NCBI GenBank assembly: GCA_016786925.1
Contig: JAEUTU010000136.1
Span: 1 to 61,693 of the forward strand
Direction of reading: 5' to 3'
Origin: Bacteroidia bacterium
GTDB taxonomy: Bacteria > Bacteroidota > Bacteroidia > 2-12-FULL-35-15
DNA: 61,693 nucleotides
The notes beneath the pieces are model-generated. The model saw nothing but the letters and a program-made list of their open reading frames with translations. It did no database searches and was not told the DNA's origin. This document shows positions 1 through 8,957 of this stretch, one piece after another (the stretch's first letter is position 1; every line of letters begins with the position of its first letter). The position numbers and the translations under genes are program-made.

Positions 1-966
1 AGAGAGTCGGATTCGATCACTTTTAATGATCGTTTGAAACAGCGGTTAATACTTAGCCACGACTATTTTGATGAATATTCTGGTAACGATTCCATTAAAC
101 TGTTAAAGGCAATTAAAAATTTTCAATGTCGTCATAACCTCGTTGAAGATGGAAAGATCGGGAAGCTAACTTTTAAAGCACTGCAACGGACAAAACAGGA
201 TTACATTCGTCAGGTCGAACTCAATATGGAACGTTGTCGTTGGCGTGAACTGCCAACAGAAAAGCAATTTGTATGGGTAAACATTCCTAAGTATGAAATG
301 AAGGTGGTGGAAGCCGATACATTGGTCATGAGTTCCAGAGTGATCGTTGGTGCTCCTAAAACACCAACACCTTTGCTAAAAAGCACGATCCGTTACTTTA
401 TCATTTATCCGTATTGGACGGTGCCATTTAGTATTGCTACAAAGGAGATCCTGCCTATTTTAAAAAGGGATACATCTTATTTAAGAAGAAAAAATTTCGA
501 AGTGCTGGATGGCAATAATAGAGTAATGGATGCAAGTAAGATCAAATGGAAAAAATATTCAAAAACCTATTTTCCCTGGAAGCTACGTCAGCGGATAGGG
601 GATGATAATTCGCTTGGAATTTTAAAATTCAATTTCAATAACAAATATGGTGTATATATGCACGATACGGATAACAGAAAATTATTTGCGCGCGAGATGC
701 GTGCATTAAGTCATGGTTGTGTACGCTTAGAAAAATTTATTGATTTTGCATCCTTTTTGATACGCGATGATAGTTTGAAATATCCTATTGATTCTCTAAA
801 ATCGGATCTTTTGAAAGAGCAGCAAAAATACGTTTACTTAAAACGACCTCTTCCTATTTATATTAATTATTATACGGCTGAGGCAAATGAGTTTGGATGG
901 GTGAATTTCTTTATTGATGTGTATGGAAGAGATGAAAAAATGATCGCTGTTTTATACAAAAATTAA
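1..966 (+). CDS. L,D-transpeptidase, YkuD/YcbB type (5' partial)
   Basis: The reading frame is open from the first base, so the gene starts upstream of the window and the N-terminus is missing. The visible 321 codons hold a short peptidoglycan-binding-like helical segment (NFQCRHNLVEDGKIG), then a YkuD catalytic domain ending in the signature SHGCVRL with its catalytic Cys codon at 718-720 and an upstream YMHDT His. The family forms 3-3 peptidoglycan cross-links or attaches proteins to the wall, acting in the periplasm. The order (binding domain before YkuD, and an insertion between the strands) resembles YcbB/LdtD rather than the small ErfK type. The TTG at 34 could be read as a start, but it lies inside the domain architecture and is unlikely. 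Confidence 0.88.
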   Translation, partial: RESDSITFNDRLKQRLILSHDYFDEYSGNDSIKLLKAIKNFQCRHNLVEDGKIGKLTFKALQRTKQDYIRQVELNMERCRWRELPTEKQFVWVNIPKYEMKVVEADTLVMSSRVIVGAPKTPTPLLKSTIRYFIIYPYWTVPFSIATKEILPILKRDTSYLRRKNFEVLDGNNRVMDASKIKWKKYSKTYFPWKLRQRIGDDNSLGILKFNFNNKYGVYMHDTDNRKLFAREMRALSHGCVRLEKFIDFASFLIRDDSLKYPIDSLKSDLLKEQQKYVYLKRPLPIYINYYTAEANEFGWVNFFIDVYGRDEKMIAVLYKN

Positions 967-990
967 AGTAATTTTGTGAAATAAATTTGA

Positions 991-1470
991 ATGATGGAAA
1001 GCACGTATTTTAGAGTCAATAAGAAAGAGTATTGTCATATTACCAATGATCATGTTTTTATATTTAATAGTAAAGTTCCGACCCGTGTTCCTGTTGAGCA
1101 TGGGTTGAGTGAAGCCTGGGGGATTTTAAGCGTACTCAATTACATCTTCTTTTTTTTAATTTTTATTTATACTGCCTTTTCTGTAATGTATTATGGAGGA
1201 GGTTTTTTTATGAATCCTGTTAATTATGCAGCTGTATTTTTATTGATACTTTCCATGAAGCGGATCATGGATGGGAAATTTACGAGTAGAACTCCTTCTA
1301 TTCAGCGTTCAAAGATCAGATCGGTTGAATTTAAGACTCCTCGTTTCTCTTATCCAAGGGTAAATATATTTTTTGAAGGACCGGAAGGAAAAGTCTTGAA
1401 GCGTGTGATACCAGTCTTGTATAAGCAGGAAGCCTTACCTGTTTTACAGCAAGCAAAGTTGTTGGCTTAA
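991..1470 (+). CDS. small two-TM membrane protein, unknown function
   Basis: I do not recognise this 159-residue protein. It has a polar N-terminal stretch, two hydrophobic segments near residues 47-67 and 73-88, and a basic, beta-rich C-terminal part, an arrangement like small bacterial PH-like membrane proteins. It follows the L,D-transpeptidase stop by 24 bases on the same strand and is probably cotranscribed. It meets recX tail to tail with a 4-base overlap. Two ATGs in a row (991 and 994) make the exact start uncertain by one codon. Function is open. Confidence 0.7.
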   Translation: MMESTYFRVNKKEYCHITNDHVFIFNSKVPTRVPVEHGLSEAWGILSVLNYIFFFLIFIYTAFSVMYYGGGFFMNPVNYAAVFLLILSMKRIMDGKFTSRTPSIQRSKIRSVEFKTPRFSYPRVNIFFEGPEGKVLKRVIPVLYKQEALPVLQQAKLLA

Positions 1471-1949
1471 TCTTCCATTTTTAGAATATCCCAAACTAGA
1501 TCACTTTCAAAGCCTCTAGATAAAGCGTATTGTGCAGCCTTGTAATTTCGAACGTGTTCTTTGCCTTTTGATATTTCCTTTAACTTTTTGTTGAGCAAGT
1601 CCTTTAATGTGCTGATGTAAGCTTCATCATCAATTTCCTCAAGCCCTTTTCGAATACAATATTCGGAGATCTTTCGTTTTTTCAGTTCGATCTTGATCTT
1701 TACCCTTCCCCATTTCTTGATCCTGAACTTCCCACCGGCAAATGCTTTGGCAAATCGTTCTTCATTTAAAAAATTAGTACTGATCAGATCCGCAATGATA
1801 TTCTCAACGTCATTACTATGCAGTCCCCACTCATATAATTTGTCGCGCATTTCCTGCTGACAGCGTTCCTGATAAGCGCAAGCCATTTGTGCTTTAACAA
1901 TAGCTTGCGTGGGAGTTAATTTTTTCTTCTGTTTTTTCTCTTCAAACAT
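1467..1949 (-). CDS. recX: regulatory protein RecX
   Basis: The 160-residue protein has the RecX pattern of repeated three-helix units: YQERCQQEMRDKLYEWG near the N-terminus, then FLNEERFAKAFAGGKFRIKKWG and IKIELKKRKIS, the best conserved RecX signature. RecX binds RecA and limits filament growth in the cytoplasm. The gene begins one base after the DUF58 gene's stop, so it is the last gene of the leftward MoxR/DUF58 operon rather than sitting beside recA. Its length is normal for the family. Regulation by this operon's promoter is an inference from spacing. Confidence 0.88.
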   Translation of the reverse strand: MFEEKKQKKKLTPTQAIVKAQMACAYQERCQQEMRDKLYEWGLHSNDVENIIADLISTNFLNEERFAKAFAGGKFRIKKWGRVKIKIELKKRKISEYCIRKGLEEIDDEAYISTLKDLLNKKLKEISKGKEHVRNYKAAQYALSRGFESDLVWDILKMED

Positions 1950-1950
1950 A

Positions 1951-3285
1951 TCAGATCAAACCTCTAGCTTTTAGCTCGAGATACTTATTGATTGTATTTA
2001 CCGATAAATTTTCGGGTGCTGTTAAAATGCTGTGGATGCCGTATTTTTCAAGCTCTTTAACGATCAATCGTTTTTCAAAGGCAAATTTTTCAGCAATAGC
2101 TTTATTGTATACTTCTTCCGTACTCTTTGCAGGTGCATCTAAAAACTCTTTTAGTTCTGTGTTTTCAAAAAAGATAACAACGAGTAAATGATCTTTTGCT
2201 ATTCGTCTCAAAAATTTGATCTGGCGCTGTAATCCTGATAAACTTTCAAAGTTGGTGTAGAGTAAAAGCAGAGCACGTTGGTTGATCTTAGTTTTGATAT
2301 TGATGTATAAATTTTCGTAATCACTTTCCAGATAACCTGTTTTTTGATTGTATAGTAGTTGCAGGATCTTATTTAAATGTCCGCCTTTTCTATCAGCAGC
2401 TAATATCGATTGTACTTTATGAGAGAAGGTAATGATACCGGCTTTATCATGTTTTAGCATGGCAATGTTTGCAATCACTAAGCTAGAGTTGATGGCGTAG
2501 TCGAGTAAGCTCAGGCCTTCAAATGGCATACGCATCACTCTGCCCATATCGATAACAGTGTACACTTGTTGTGATTTCTCATCCTGAAATTGGTTGATCA
2601 TCAATTTGTTTTTGCGCGCTGTGGCCTTCCAATTAACAGTTCTGTAATCATCGCCTGCTACATATTCTTTTATTTGTTCAAATTCAGAATTGTTCCCTCT
2701 TTTACGGATCTTTTTAATACCTATCTCGGTTAATCTGTTTGAAATGGCTAATAGCTCATACTTTCGCATTTGCATGAATGAAGGGTAAACGGGAACCATC
2801 ATGTCTTGCGAAAAGCAGTATCGTTTTTGGATCAACCCTATCGGACTTTTTACAAAAACATTGACTGCTCCAAAATTGTATTCGCCCCGTTTTACCGGTC
2901 GCACATCATACTGTATCGCTTTGCTCTTTCCAGGCGATATTTTAGTTTTAAATTCTTTATCTCTTGCCTGGAATTGAAAAGGCAGTTCGTCTATAACTGT
3001 TATTCTTGTTGGAAAAACATAATTGTTCTCCAGAATGATCTGAACAGGATTTTCATCACCATTTGATAATTTGTCTAATGTGTCTCTCCTTGCGAAGAAC
3101 CCATTTCTATTGGCGAATAGAATAACAATATCAACAATTGTTAATCCTGCCAAAAATTGGAGTGAAAGGACTGCAATTGGATAGATATCAGGAAAGAAAA
3201 AGCCGAGCACCAGCAGTACAATTACTGCTGATACTACATAGTAAAGTAGATTAGAAATATATATGGATCTAAAAAATGATCTCAT
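1951..3285 (-). CDS. DUF58 domain-containing protein
   Basis: The 444 residues start with two hydrophobic segments (about 7-30 and 35-58), then a beta-rich region, then the DUF58 core with EFEQIKEYVAGDDYRTVNWKATAR around residues 200-225 and a von Willebrand A-like fold after it (VIDMGR). DUF58 proteins are almost always encoded beside MoxR ATPases and are thought to be their partners in protein maturation at the membrane. The ATG shares its A with the stop of the MoxR gene (TAATG), which suggests translational coupling. The quoted core motif identifies the family; its substrate is unknown. Confidence 0.87.
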   Translation of the reverse strand: MRSFFRSIYISNLLYYVVSAVIVLLVLGFFFPDIYPIAVLSLQFLAGLTIVDIVILFANRNGFFARRDTLDKLSNGDENPVQIILENNYVFPTRITVIDELPFQFQARDKEFKTKISPGKSKAIQYDVRPVKRGEYNFGAVNVFVKSPIGLIQKRYCFSQDMMVPVYPSFMQMRKYELLAISNRLTEIGIKKIRKRGNNSEFEQIKEYVAGDDYRTVNWKATARKNKLMINQFQDEKSQQVYTVIDMGRVMRMPFEGLSLLDYAINSSLVIANIAMLKHDKAGIITFSHKVQSILAADRKGGHLNKILQLLYNQKTGYLESDYENLYINIKTKINQRALLLLYTNFESLSGLQRQIKFLRRIAKDHLLVVIFFENTELKEFLDAPAKSTEEVYNKAIAEKFAFEKRLIVKELEKYGIHSILTAPENLSVNTINKYLELKARGLI

Positions 3286-4262
3286 TATCTCGGAACTTCA
3301 ATTTTTTCGATGATCTGTTTAATCACTTCTGTTGTTGTGCTTCCTTCCATCTCCTTTTCAGGAGTAAGCATCACTCTGTGTTTTAAAACAGGGATTGCAA
3401 CAAATTTAATATCGTCTGGAGTTACAAAGTCTCTGCCACGCATAGCAGCAATTGCTTTAGAAGTGGTTAGTATGGACAAAGAAGCTCTAGGCGATGCTCC
3501 CAGGTACAAGGAGGAATTATTCCGTGTTTGATTAACGATCTTAGCGATGTAGGAAATTAAATGCGATTCAATATGGATCTCACCAACCTTATCTCTATAA
3601 CTTTTTACATCATTGGCATTCATGACAGAATGTACACTGTTTAGATCGATGGAGTTTTTTCTTGAGTGAAAATCAGCAATGATCCTGGTTTCGTCTTCCA
3701 GATTAGGATAATCAACTTCTATTTTGAAAATGAAACGATCCAACTGTGCTTCCGGTAGGCGATATGTTCCTTCCTGTTCTACCGGATTCTGTGTTGCTAA
3801 AACAATGAAAGGTGGAGCTAAAGCGTATGTTTTTCCGTCAACGGTGATCTGATGTTCTTCCATGGCTTCAAACAATGCTGATTGTGTTTTTGCCGGGGCA
3901 CGGTTGATCTCATCAATTAGCACAATGTTCGAAAAAAGTGGCCCTTGCTTGAATTCAAATTCCGATGTTTTCAAATTGAAAACACTTGTTCCAATAATGT
4001 CGGATGGCATAAGATCGGGTGTGAATTGTATTCTCGAAAATTGAACCGACATGGTTCTTGATAACAATTTTGCTGTCAGCGTTTTTGCTACTCCTGGAAC
4101 CCCTTCAATGAGTACATGTCCATCTGCTAAAATTGCAGCGATCAATAATTCGATCATTTCATCTTGTCCGACAATGATCTTATTGACCTCTCTTTTTATA
4201 TTGCTAACGGCCAATTGCAAGCCACTTAGGTCAATTCTGTTTTGAAATCCGGTTTGTTCCAT
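3285..4262 (-). CDS. MoxR family AAA+ ATPase
   Basis: This 325-residue AAA+ ATPase of the MoxR group has Walker A GVPGVAKT, Walker B LIDEINRAP, the sensor region ATQNPVEQEGTYRLPEAQLDRF and an arginine-rich C-terminal lid (GASPRASLS). MoxR proteins act as chaperone-like remodellers together with VWA or DUF58 proteins. An ORF extends upstream to a TTG at 4304, but that would overlap the DUF4350 gene; the ATG at 4262, eight bases after that gene's stop (MEQTGFQ), is the better start. The gene sits between the DUF4350 and DUF58 genes in the same operon. The second Gly of Walker A is Ala (VAKT), which is usual in this family. Confidence 0.92.
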   Translation of the reverse strand: MEQTGFQNRIDLSGLQLAVSNIKREVNKIIVGQDEMIELLIAAILADGHVLIEGVPGVAKTLTAKLLSRTMSVQFSRIQFTPDLMPSDIIGTSVFNLKTSEFEFKQGPLFSNIVLIDEINRAPAKTQSALFEAMEEHQITVDGKTYALAPPFIVLATQNPVEQEGTYRLPEAQLDRFIFKIEVDYPNLEDETRIIADFHSRKNSIDLNSVHSVMNANDVKSYRDKVGEIHIESHLISYIAKIVNQTRNNSSLYLGASPRASLSILTTSKAIAAMRGRDFVTPDDIKFVAIPVLKHRVMLTPEKEMEGSTTTEVIKQIIEKIEVPR

Positions 4263-4269
4263 ATTTGTT

Positions 4270-5496
4270 TTATTTTCTGTTGCTAAGTTTATGAAATTCT
4301 TCAATCATCCCATTGAGCTTAATAAGCTCCTGTTGACTGATCTGTGTTTTTATTTCGATATCTGAAAAATAATAAAAAAGAGCATGTACTTTTTCTCTGT
4401 CGATCCCGGATAGGTTGCTGATGCGATCAATGAAAGTAGTGTCGTACATGTTTGTCTTCACATGGAAGGTGTTTCGAATATGTTCAAGAAAAAAAGTGAT
4501 CTTTTTACTGGCAATATTTTTATGATCTCCGGTTTGATAATATAATGTACCTACCGTTTCAACAAATTTTAAAGTGGTATTCTCGAATGGCTCCATCACC
4601 GGTATGATCCTTTGTTTTCGTTTAATGCCAATGATCATGAATAGGATCAATGAAATAAGAGCCAGATAATAGGCAGAGGATAAAGCTTTGTTATCGAATA
4701 TCACACGGAGAAAATTGTCTTGCTTTACATTCCCAACTTTGTAATATTCATCCCAGATGATCGCTCCATCGGGCAGATAAGAAAGTGCTTTTATTGCATA
4801 CTCGTGATTTATTTTATGTGCAACATGGTAATTGCAAAACACTTCGGGTAATGTATTGATATATATATTGCCCTTCCCGAATGGGATTTTTATAAAATTT
4901 AATTTGTCGTATTGATTGTTTCCAAGTGCCATCGCTTTAGAAGTGTCAAAAGAAGTAAAATAGGTATTTTCAACACCTTTTATAAAAGTATAAGGTGCTG
5001 TGCTTTTCAGAGATGGTGTAATGAAATTGATCTTTGCAGTGTCGTATTGTTTGTAGAGACTTTTAATATTTGCTGTGTCATCTGAAAGATCCCAATCGAT
5101 ATCGTAATAATTATCTGTTTTAAGATCAAGTGTGTCGGCAAATTTTCCTGAAAAATAATTTGCCGCGATAAAAGCATTGTTGCCGTTTTTTACAAAATTT
5201 AATAGTTCTCTTGTGTCGAGTTCGTCAGGACTGAATCCTTCATTAATGATAATGTAAGAACACTCTTTTTTACTACTGTTGTTTAATGTTGTATAGATCG
5301 TTCCTTTCGTTTCAGAAATATCATTAAACAATGAGGATAATAATTCAAATAATGCAGATGTTCCGAATGGATTCTTGTCTTTTTTGAGATAAGTGGGATT
5401 CCAATTAATCGGTTTAGGTGCAATTATTTGCAGCGTTATCAGTATCACAAAGCAAAGTGATAAAAAGAAGATGTATTTTTTATTTCCTTTTAGCAT
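4270..5496 (-). CDS. DUF4350 domain-containing membrane protein
   Basis: The 408-residue protein begins with a hydrophobic anchor (residues 8-25), then the DUF4350-like region with NPFGTSALFELL, and a second hydrophobic span near residues 275-292 (YYLALISLILFMIIGI) before a cytoplasmic tail. The large central part is therefore probably outside the inner membrane. Genes of this family are regular neighbours of MoxR/DUF58/DUF4129 genes. Its ATG overlaps the DUF4129 stop (TAATG). Function is unknown; a role in the MoxR membrane complex is inference. Confidence 0.75.
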   Translation of the reverse strand: MLKGNKKYIFFLSLCFVILITLQIIAPKPINWNPTYLKKDKNPFGTSALFELLSSLFNDISETKGTIYTTLNNSSKKECSYIIINEGFSPDELDTRELLNFVKNGNNAFIAANYFSGKFADTLDLKTDNYYDIDWDLSDDTANIKSLYKQYDTAKINFITPSLKSTAPYTFIKGVENTYFTSFDTSKAMALGNNQYDKLNFIKIPFGKGNIYINTLPEVFCNYHVAHKINHEYAIKALSYLPDGAIIWDEYYKVGNVKQDNFLRVIFDNKALSSAYYLALISLILFMIIGIKRKQRIIPVMEPFENTTLKFVETVGTLYYQTGDHKNIASKKITFFLEHIRNTFHVKTNMYDTTFIDRISNLSGIDREKVHALFYYFSDIEIKTQISQQELIKLNGMIEEFHKLSNRK

Positions 5497-6233
5497 TATA
5501 CTTTGAATGAATTAAATTTTGTGATCGTATTTTTGAAATTGCTTTCGTTGATATCAAAATCACCATACCAGATGTATTCATAAAGCAATGAAAGCTCTTG
5601 AAATTGATAACTGTATTTGCTTTGAGCTAATTCAATAGAATAGTCATGGTTGGTTTTGTCGATCTGCCATTTGATCAAATTTTTGTCGGTCAGTTCTTTT
5701 AAAAGTTTGAGGAAGTGCAAACGAACTGCTTTTCTGTAATCCTTATTGGCAATGGCTTTTGCGATCAATTCTTCAAAGTTGATCTTGTGAATGTCTTCAT
5801 CCAGCTCTTTGAAATCAATTGCTACACTGGCACTTTTCCCGTAAAACACGGAGCGGATATCCGTTTTGATAAGTAAAATAATAATAAGTATAATTGCAGC
5901 AATGATCAGTGCATACTGAAAAATACTTAGCCCAACTTGCCCTCCTTTTGAATCGAATAGCTCATCTACCATGTGCCAGAACCATTCTTTGAATTTTTCC
6001 CATGGTGTTTTCGGGGCAGGGCCAACACGATCATAAATGTAATCTTTGTTATTGATCACCTCTTCCAACTTTTCTTTTTGTACCAGCCTCATTTGTGTGT
6101 GGGAGGTGTCTTTTACTATTTCCTTTTTCTTTTGGATGATTGTGTCGTTCTGGCAATAGATGGGCTTATCGCTAGCCGAAACAAGCAACAAAAACAATGT
6201 AAAAAGTAATTTATTAATATGTTTGATTAACAT
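5496..6233 (-). CDS. DUF4129 domain-containing protein
   Basis: The 245-residue protein has a signal-peptide-like N-terminus ending near residue 27, a Trp-rich stretch (EKFKEWFWHMVDEL), one transmembrane span at about 105-125 and a cytoplasmic DUF4129 helix bundle (NKDYRKAVRLHFLKLLKELTD, then LSLLYEYIWYGDF). In other bacteria this domain often follows a transglutaminase-like protein in MoxR clusters; here there is no transglutaminase domain. It overlaps the upstream membrane-protein gene by 20 bases and the downstream DUF4350 gene by one. Confidence 0.78.
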   Translation of the reverse strand: MLIKHINKLLFTLFLLLVSASDKPIYCQNDTIIQKKKEIVKDTSHTQMRLVQKEKLEEVINNKDYIYDRVGPAPKTPWEKFKEWFWHMVDELFDSKGGQVGLSIFQYALIIAAIILIIILLIKTDIRSVFYGKSASVAIDFKELDEDIHKINFEELIAKAIANKDYRKAVRLHFLKLLKELTDKNLIKWQIDKTNHDYSIELAQSKYSYQFQELSLLYEYIWYGDFDINESNFKNTITKFNSFKV

Positions 6234-7176
6234 CTGTCTGATTTACTTTTCCTATTTCATCAATTCTTTCCAACAATCCATCTCCCCCCTTTTTTTCTGC
6301 CAGACTATAATAATGAAAGCCGGAAATGATATAATAGATGCTGTAAATGACCTGCACAAAAAATGTACAGATGGATGATACAACTATAAATGGAATAGAG
6401 ATCTCACCTGTTCCATCTTTAATATTGCTGATCATTAAGATCATCTGATAGATAAATTGTGGCATAGCAAATACTACTCCTATAATAGCAATAGCGATGC
6501 CCGCACAAACAACGATCACCCAGGTCCACCAGAAATTATCTTTCATAACACTACGAGTTTTACTCATTGCTTCCGTAACACCGATATCATCTTGCATAGC
6601 TGCTAAATAAAAAACAGAAAATTGCCACATAAAAGGAGGGGCAATCACCAAAATTCCAAAAAACAATAATACTCCCATTAATATTCCTAATGCGGGAGCA
6701 ATAGCCGATAAGCCGGCAATGATCAATACTACAATTATCACTGCAATTATAATGAGCAACGTATATAGAAAGAATCCCCCAATGATGCGGCCGGTGTTCC
6801 TGAACAAGATCCTTGAAACATCACTGGTTGTAATGTTGCCCGGTCCTTTTTCCTGGTAAGCTACCATATAAGCAAAGGTAGTTCCCAGCAATGCTAAATG
6901 ACTGAGTAAGCTTGCGATGATGAATAAAAAGTAGGTAAGTCCAAATTGAGCAAATGGATCAGCATCATTCATTAAAATTCTTTTTGGTGACATCATCGTT
7001 AATGCATTCGATTGATAGAATGCACCCGACACTGCCGCTATCAGAATCAGTGGTCCGGCTATCAGGATAATTGATCCAAAAAATGATCTGAAATTTTGGC
7101 GTAAAAATTTGACTGAAACATTAAATGTTTCGCCAAAATCACGCGCTACCTTAAAATTTATTTTTTCTGTGTTCAT
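6214..7176 (-). CDS. polytopic membrane protein of the MoxR/RDD cluster
   Basis: The 320-residue integral membrane protein has about six hydrophobic segments, including long Ile/Val-rich runs at roughly 35-55, 85-105, 130-185 and 220-240. The layout resembles the glycerophosphodiester phosphodiesterase membrane-domain or DUF975-like proteins that often lie in this cluster, but no catalytic motif is visible. It overlaps the SpoIIM-family gene by four bases (ATGA type), so the two are probably translated together. I call it by location and topology only. Confidence 0.68.
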   Translation of the reverse strand: MNTEKINFKVARDFGETFNVSVKFLRQNFRSFFGSIILIAGPLILIAAVSGAFYQSNALTMMSPKRILMNDADPFAQFGLTYFLFIIASLLSHLALLGTTFAYMVAYQEKGPGNITTSDVSRILFRNTGRIIGGFFLYTLLIIIAVIIVVLIIAGLSAIAPALGILMGVLLFFGILVIAPPFMWQFSVFYLAAMQDDIGVTEAMSKTRSVMKDNFWWTWVIVVCAGIAIAIIGVVFAMPQFIYQMILMISNIKDGTGEISIPFIVVSSICTFFVQVIYSIYYIISGFHYYSLAEKKGGDGLLERIDEIGKVNQTDVNQTY

Positions 7177-8156
7177 GATATTTTATAGTTGAGTAGTTCT
7201 TGTTTACTTCGTTTGTTTAGTTGAATCGGATAGATGATAAAATAAAAAAGGATGAATGCGAGTGATGAAAGGATGATCGTCAGGCTTAACCACATTGGCA
7301 TTTCCGTATGTCTTGTTACAAAACTTTCTAAGAAACCTGCCATGATAAATATAGGAACAAGTCCTACAGCTATCTTTACACCTTGTTTGGCGCCTCTAAC
7401 AAATGAAACTCCTCTGGAATAGGTTCCCGGAAATAAAAAACTGTTGCCTAATGTAAGTCCGGCACAACCGGCAATAATGATAGCAGATATTTCAAGTGTG
7501 CCATGGATCCAGATCACTAAAACCGATTCTAATAACAAGCCTTTCGTGTAAAAGAAGTATTGAAATGCACCTAACATGATTCCATTGGTAAATAACATGT
7601 ATCCCGTTCCAAGTGAAAACAATATTCCCATCGCAAAGCAAGCAAACGAAACATAGATATTGTTGATCGTAATACCTAGGAACATATCTACTTCATTCAT
7701 TTTCTTATATACAGCCATCGGATCACCCTTTTCGATGTTATCGAGTGTCATGTTTACATACGTATCTCCCATGATCAATCTCACAAATGAGTCGTCATAA
7801 GCAGAAGAGACAATGCCAATTAATACTGCAACAAAAAAAATGAGAAATGAGTAAAGTAATTGCTTGTGTGAATTCTTAAAAAGAAAAGGAAGTTCATAAA
7901 GCCAGAACTGTTTGATCCTCGAGCGTTTCTCTTTCTTGTTCTTGTAAATTTCCTGATGAACTTTAGCTGCAAGTCCGTTTAGATATTTGGTTGTTTTTGC
8001 TTTTGGATAATGTGTTTTTGAATAGGAAAGATCATCTGTTAGCTGAATGAAAAGATCGGCCATCAGATCAGGGTCTGATGCGCCTTTGGTTGAAATAAGT
8101 GTTTCAAACTGTTGCCATTTATCGGCATTCTGTTTTAGAAAAGTAATTTCCTTCAA
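7173..8156 (-). CDS. stage II sporulation protein M-like (SpoIIM family) membrane protein
   Basis: The 327 residues open with the family-typical amphipathic N-terminus (MKEITFLKQNADKW), a cytoplasmic helical part, then several membrane spans with the conserved NNIYVSFACFAMGILFSLGTG and VLIWIHGTLEISAIIIAGCAG stretches (slightly longer than a motif, read as the SpoIIM core). SpoIIM-family proteins outside sporulating bacteria are unassigned and pair with RDD proteins. The start must be TTG at 8156: an in-frame stop lies just upstream and no ATG is available, while the encoded N-terminus fits the family. It is the first gene of the leftward operon. Confidence 0.82.
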   Translation of the reverse strand: MKEITFLKQNADKWQQFETLISTKGASDPDLMADLFIQLTDDLSYSKTHYPKAKTTKYLNGLAAKVHQEIYKNKKEKRSRIKQFWLYELPFLFKNSHKQLLYSFLIFFVAVLIGIVSSAYDDSFVRLIMGDTYVNMTLDNIEKGDPMAVYKKMNEVDMFLGITINNIYVSFACFAMGILFSLGTGYMLFTNGIMLGAFQYFFYTKGLLLESVLVIWIHGTLEISAIIIAGCAGLTLGNSFLFPGTYSRGVSFVRGAKQGVKIAVGLVPIFIMAGFLESFVTRHTEMPMWLSLTIILSSLAFILFYFIIYPIQLNKRSKQELLNYKIS

Positions 8157-8204
8157 AATTCAACTTTATTTGCACTTCTGTAAATTTATACAAATATTTG
8201 TTTG

Positions 8205-8921
8205 ATGGATAATATTAAGATACAAACTACTCAAAATGTAGATATTGAGTATGAAGTGGCCAGTGTGGGCGATAGAATACTTGCCACATTATTAGACTAT
8301 TTGTTCTTTTTAGCCTATTTTCTTCTGTGGGGTGTAATTGCAGCCCTTACAAATGGAGCACTGTTTGAAAGTATTGCTTTTGTTCTTATTATATCTCTCC
8401 CCATACTATTTTATGATCTTGCGTGCGAGCTTATTTTTCAGGGTCGGTCATTTGGAAAAATGATCATGAAAATAAAAGTTGTAAAATTGGATGGTACGCA
8501 AGCCGGTTTTGGGGCTTATTTGTTAAGATGGTTGTTGCGAATTATTGATACTCGTTTGTTTTCCGGGGTTATTGCGCTTATTGCAATTGTTGTGAACGGT
8601 AAAGGTCAGCGGGTAGGGGATATGGCAGCCGGAACAACTGTTATTAAGATGAAACAAAAGATTACACTCAATGATACCATCTTAAATAAAGTTAAGTCCG
8701 ATTATACACTTGTGTTTCCGGAAGTAAGTAAGTTGAGCGATAATGATATTGATATTATTAAGGATGTGATGCGTGTTAGTTTGCGCACAAATAATGTTAC
8801 TGCTATTAAAAAATTGGCTGATAAAACGAAAGCAACGATGGGAATTACTAATAGTATGCCCGATGCACAGTTTTTGTCGATTGTTGTTCAGGATTACAGC
8901 CATTATAATTTCGATAAATAA
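8205..8921 (+). CDS. RDD family membrane protein
   Basis: The 238-residue protein carries the RDD domain: ASVGDRILATLLDYL at the first span (the R-D-D pattern), a second span, then GRSFGKMIMKIKVV and a third pair of spans near residues 105-130, with a soluble C-terminal tail of about 85 residues. RDD proteins are membrane proteins of mostly unknown role; a few have been linked to ion or transporter function. It is divergent from the SpoIIM-family gene with only 48 bases between the starts. I chose the ATG at 8205 over the TTG one codon before it. Confidence 0.85.
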   Translation: MDNIKIQTTQNVDIEYEVASVGDRILATLLDYLFFLAYFLLWGVIAALTNGALFESIAFVLIISLPILFYDLACELIFQGRSFGKMIMKIKVVKLDGTQAGFGAYLLRWLLRIIDTRLFSGVIALIAIVVNGKGQRVGDMAAGTTVIKMKQKITLNDTILNKVKSDYTLVFPEVSKLSDNDIDIIKDVMRVSLRTNNVTAIKKLADKTKATMGITNSMPDAQFLSIVVQDYSHYNFDK

Positions 8922-8923
8922 AT

Positions 8924-8953
8924 AAAAAGCTCCGGAATTTTCCGGAGCTTTTT
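8924..8953. terminator. bidirectional rho-independent terminator
   Basis: A perfect 13-base-pair stem (AAAAAGCTCCGGA with its complement) around a four-base loop has A-runs on one side and T-runs on the other, so it can terminate transcription of the RDD gene on the plus strand and of the TonB receptor gene on the minus strand. It lies exactly between the two convergent stop codons. Confidence 0.85.
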
Positions 8954-8957
8954 ATTT

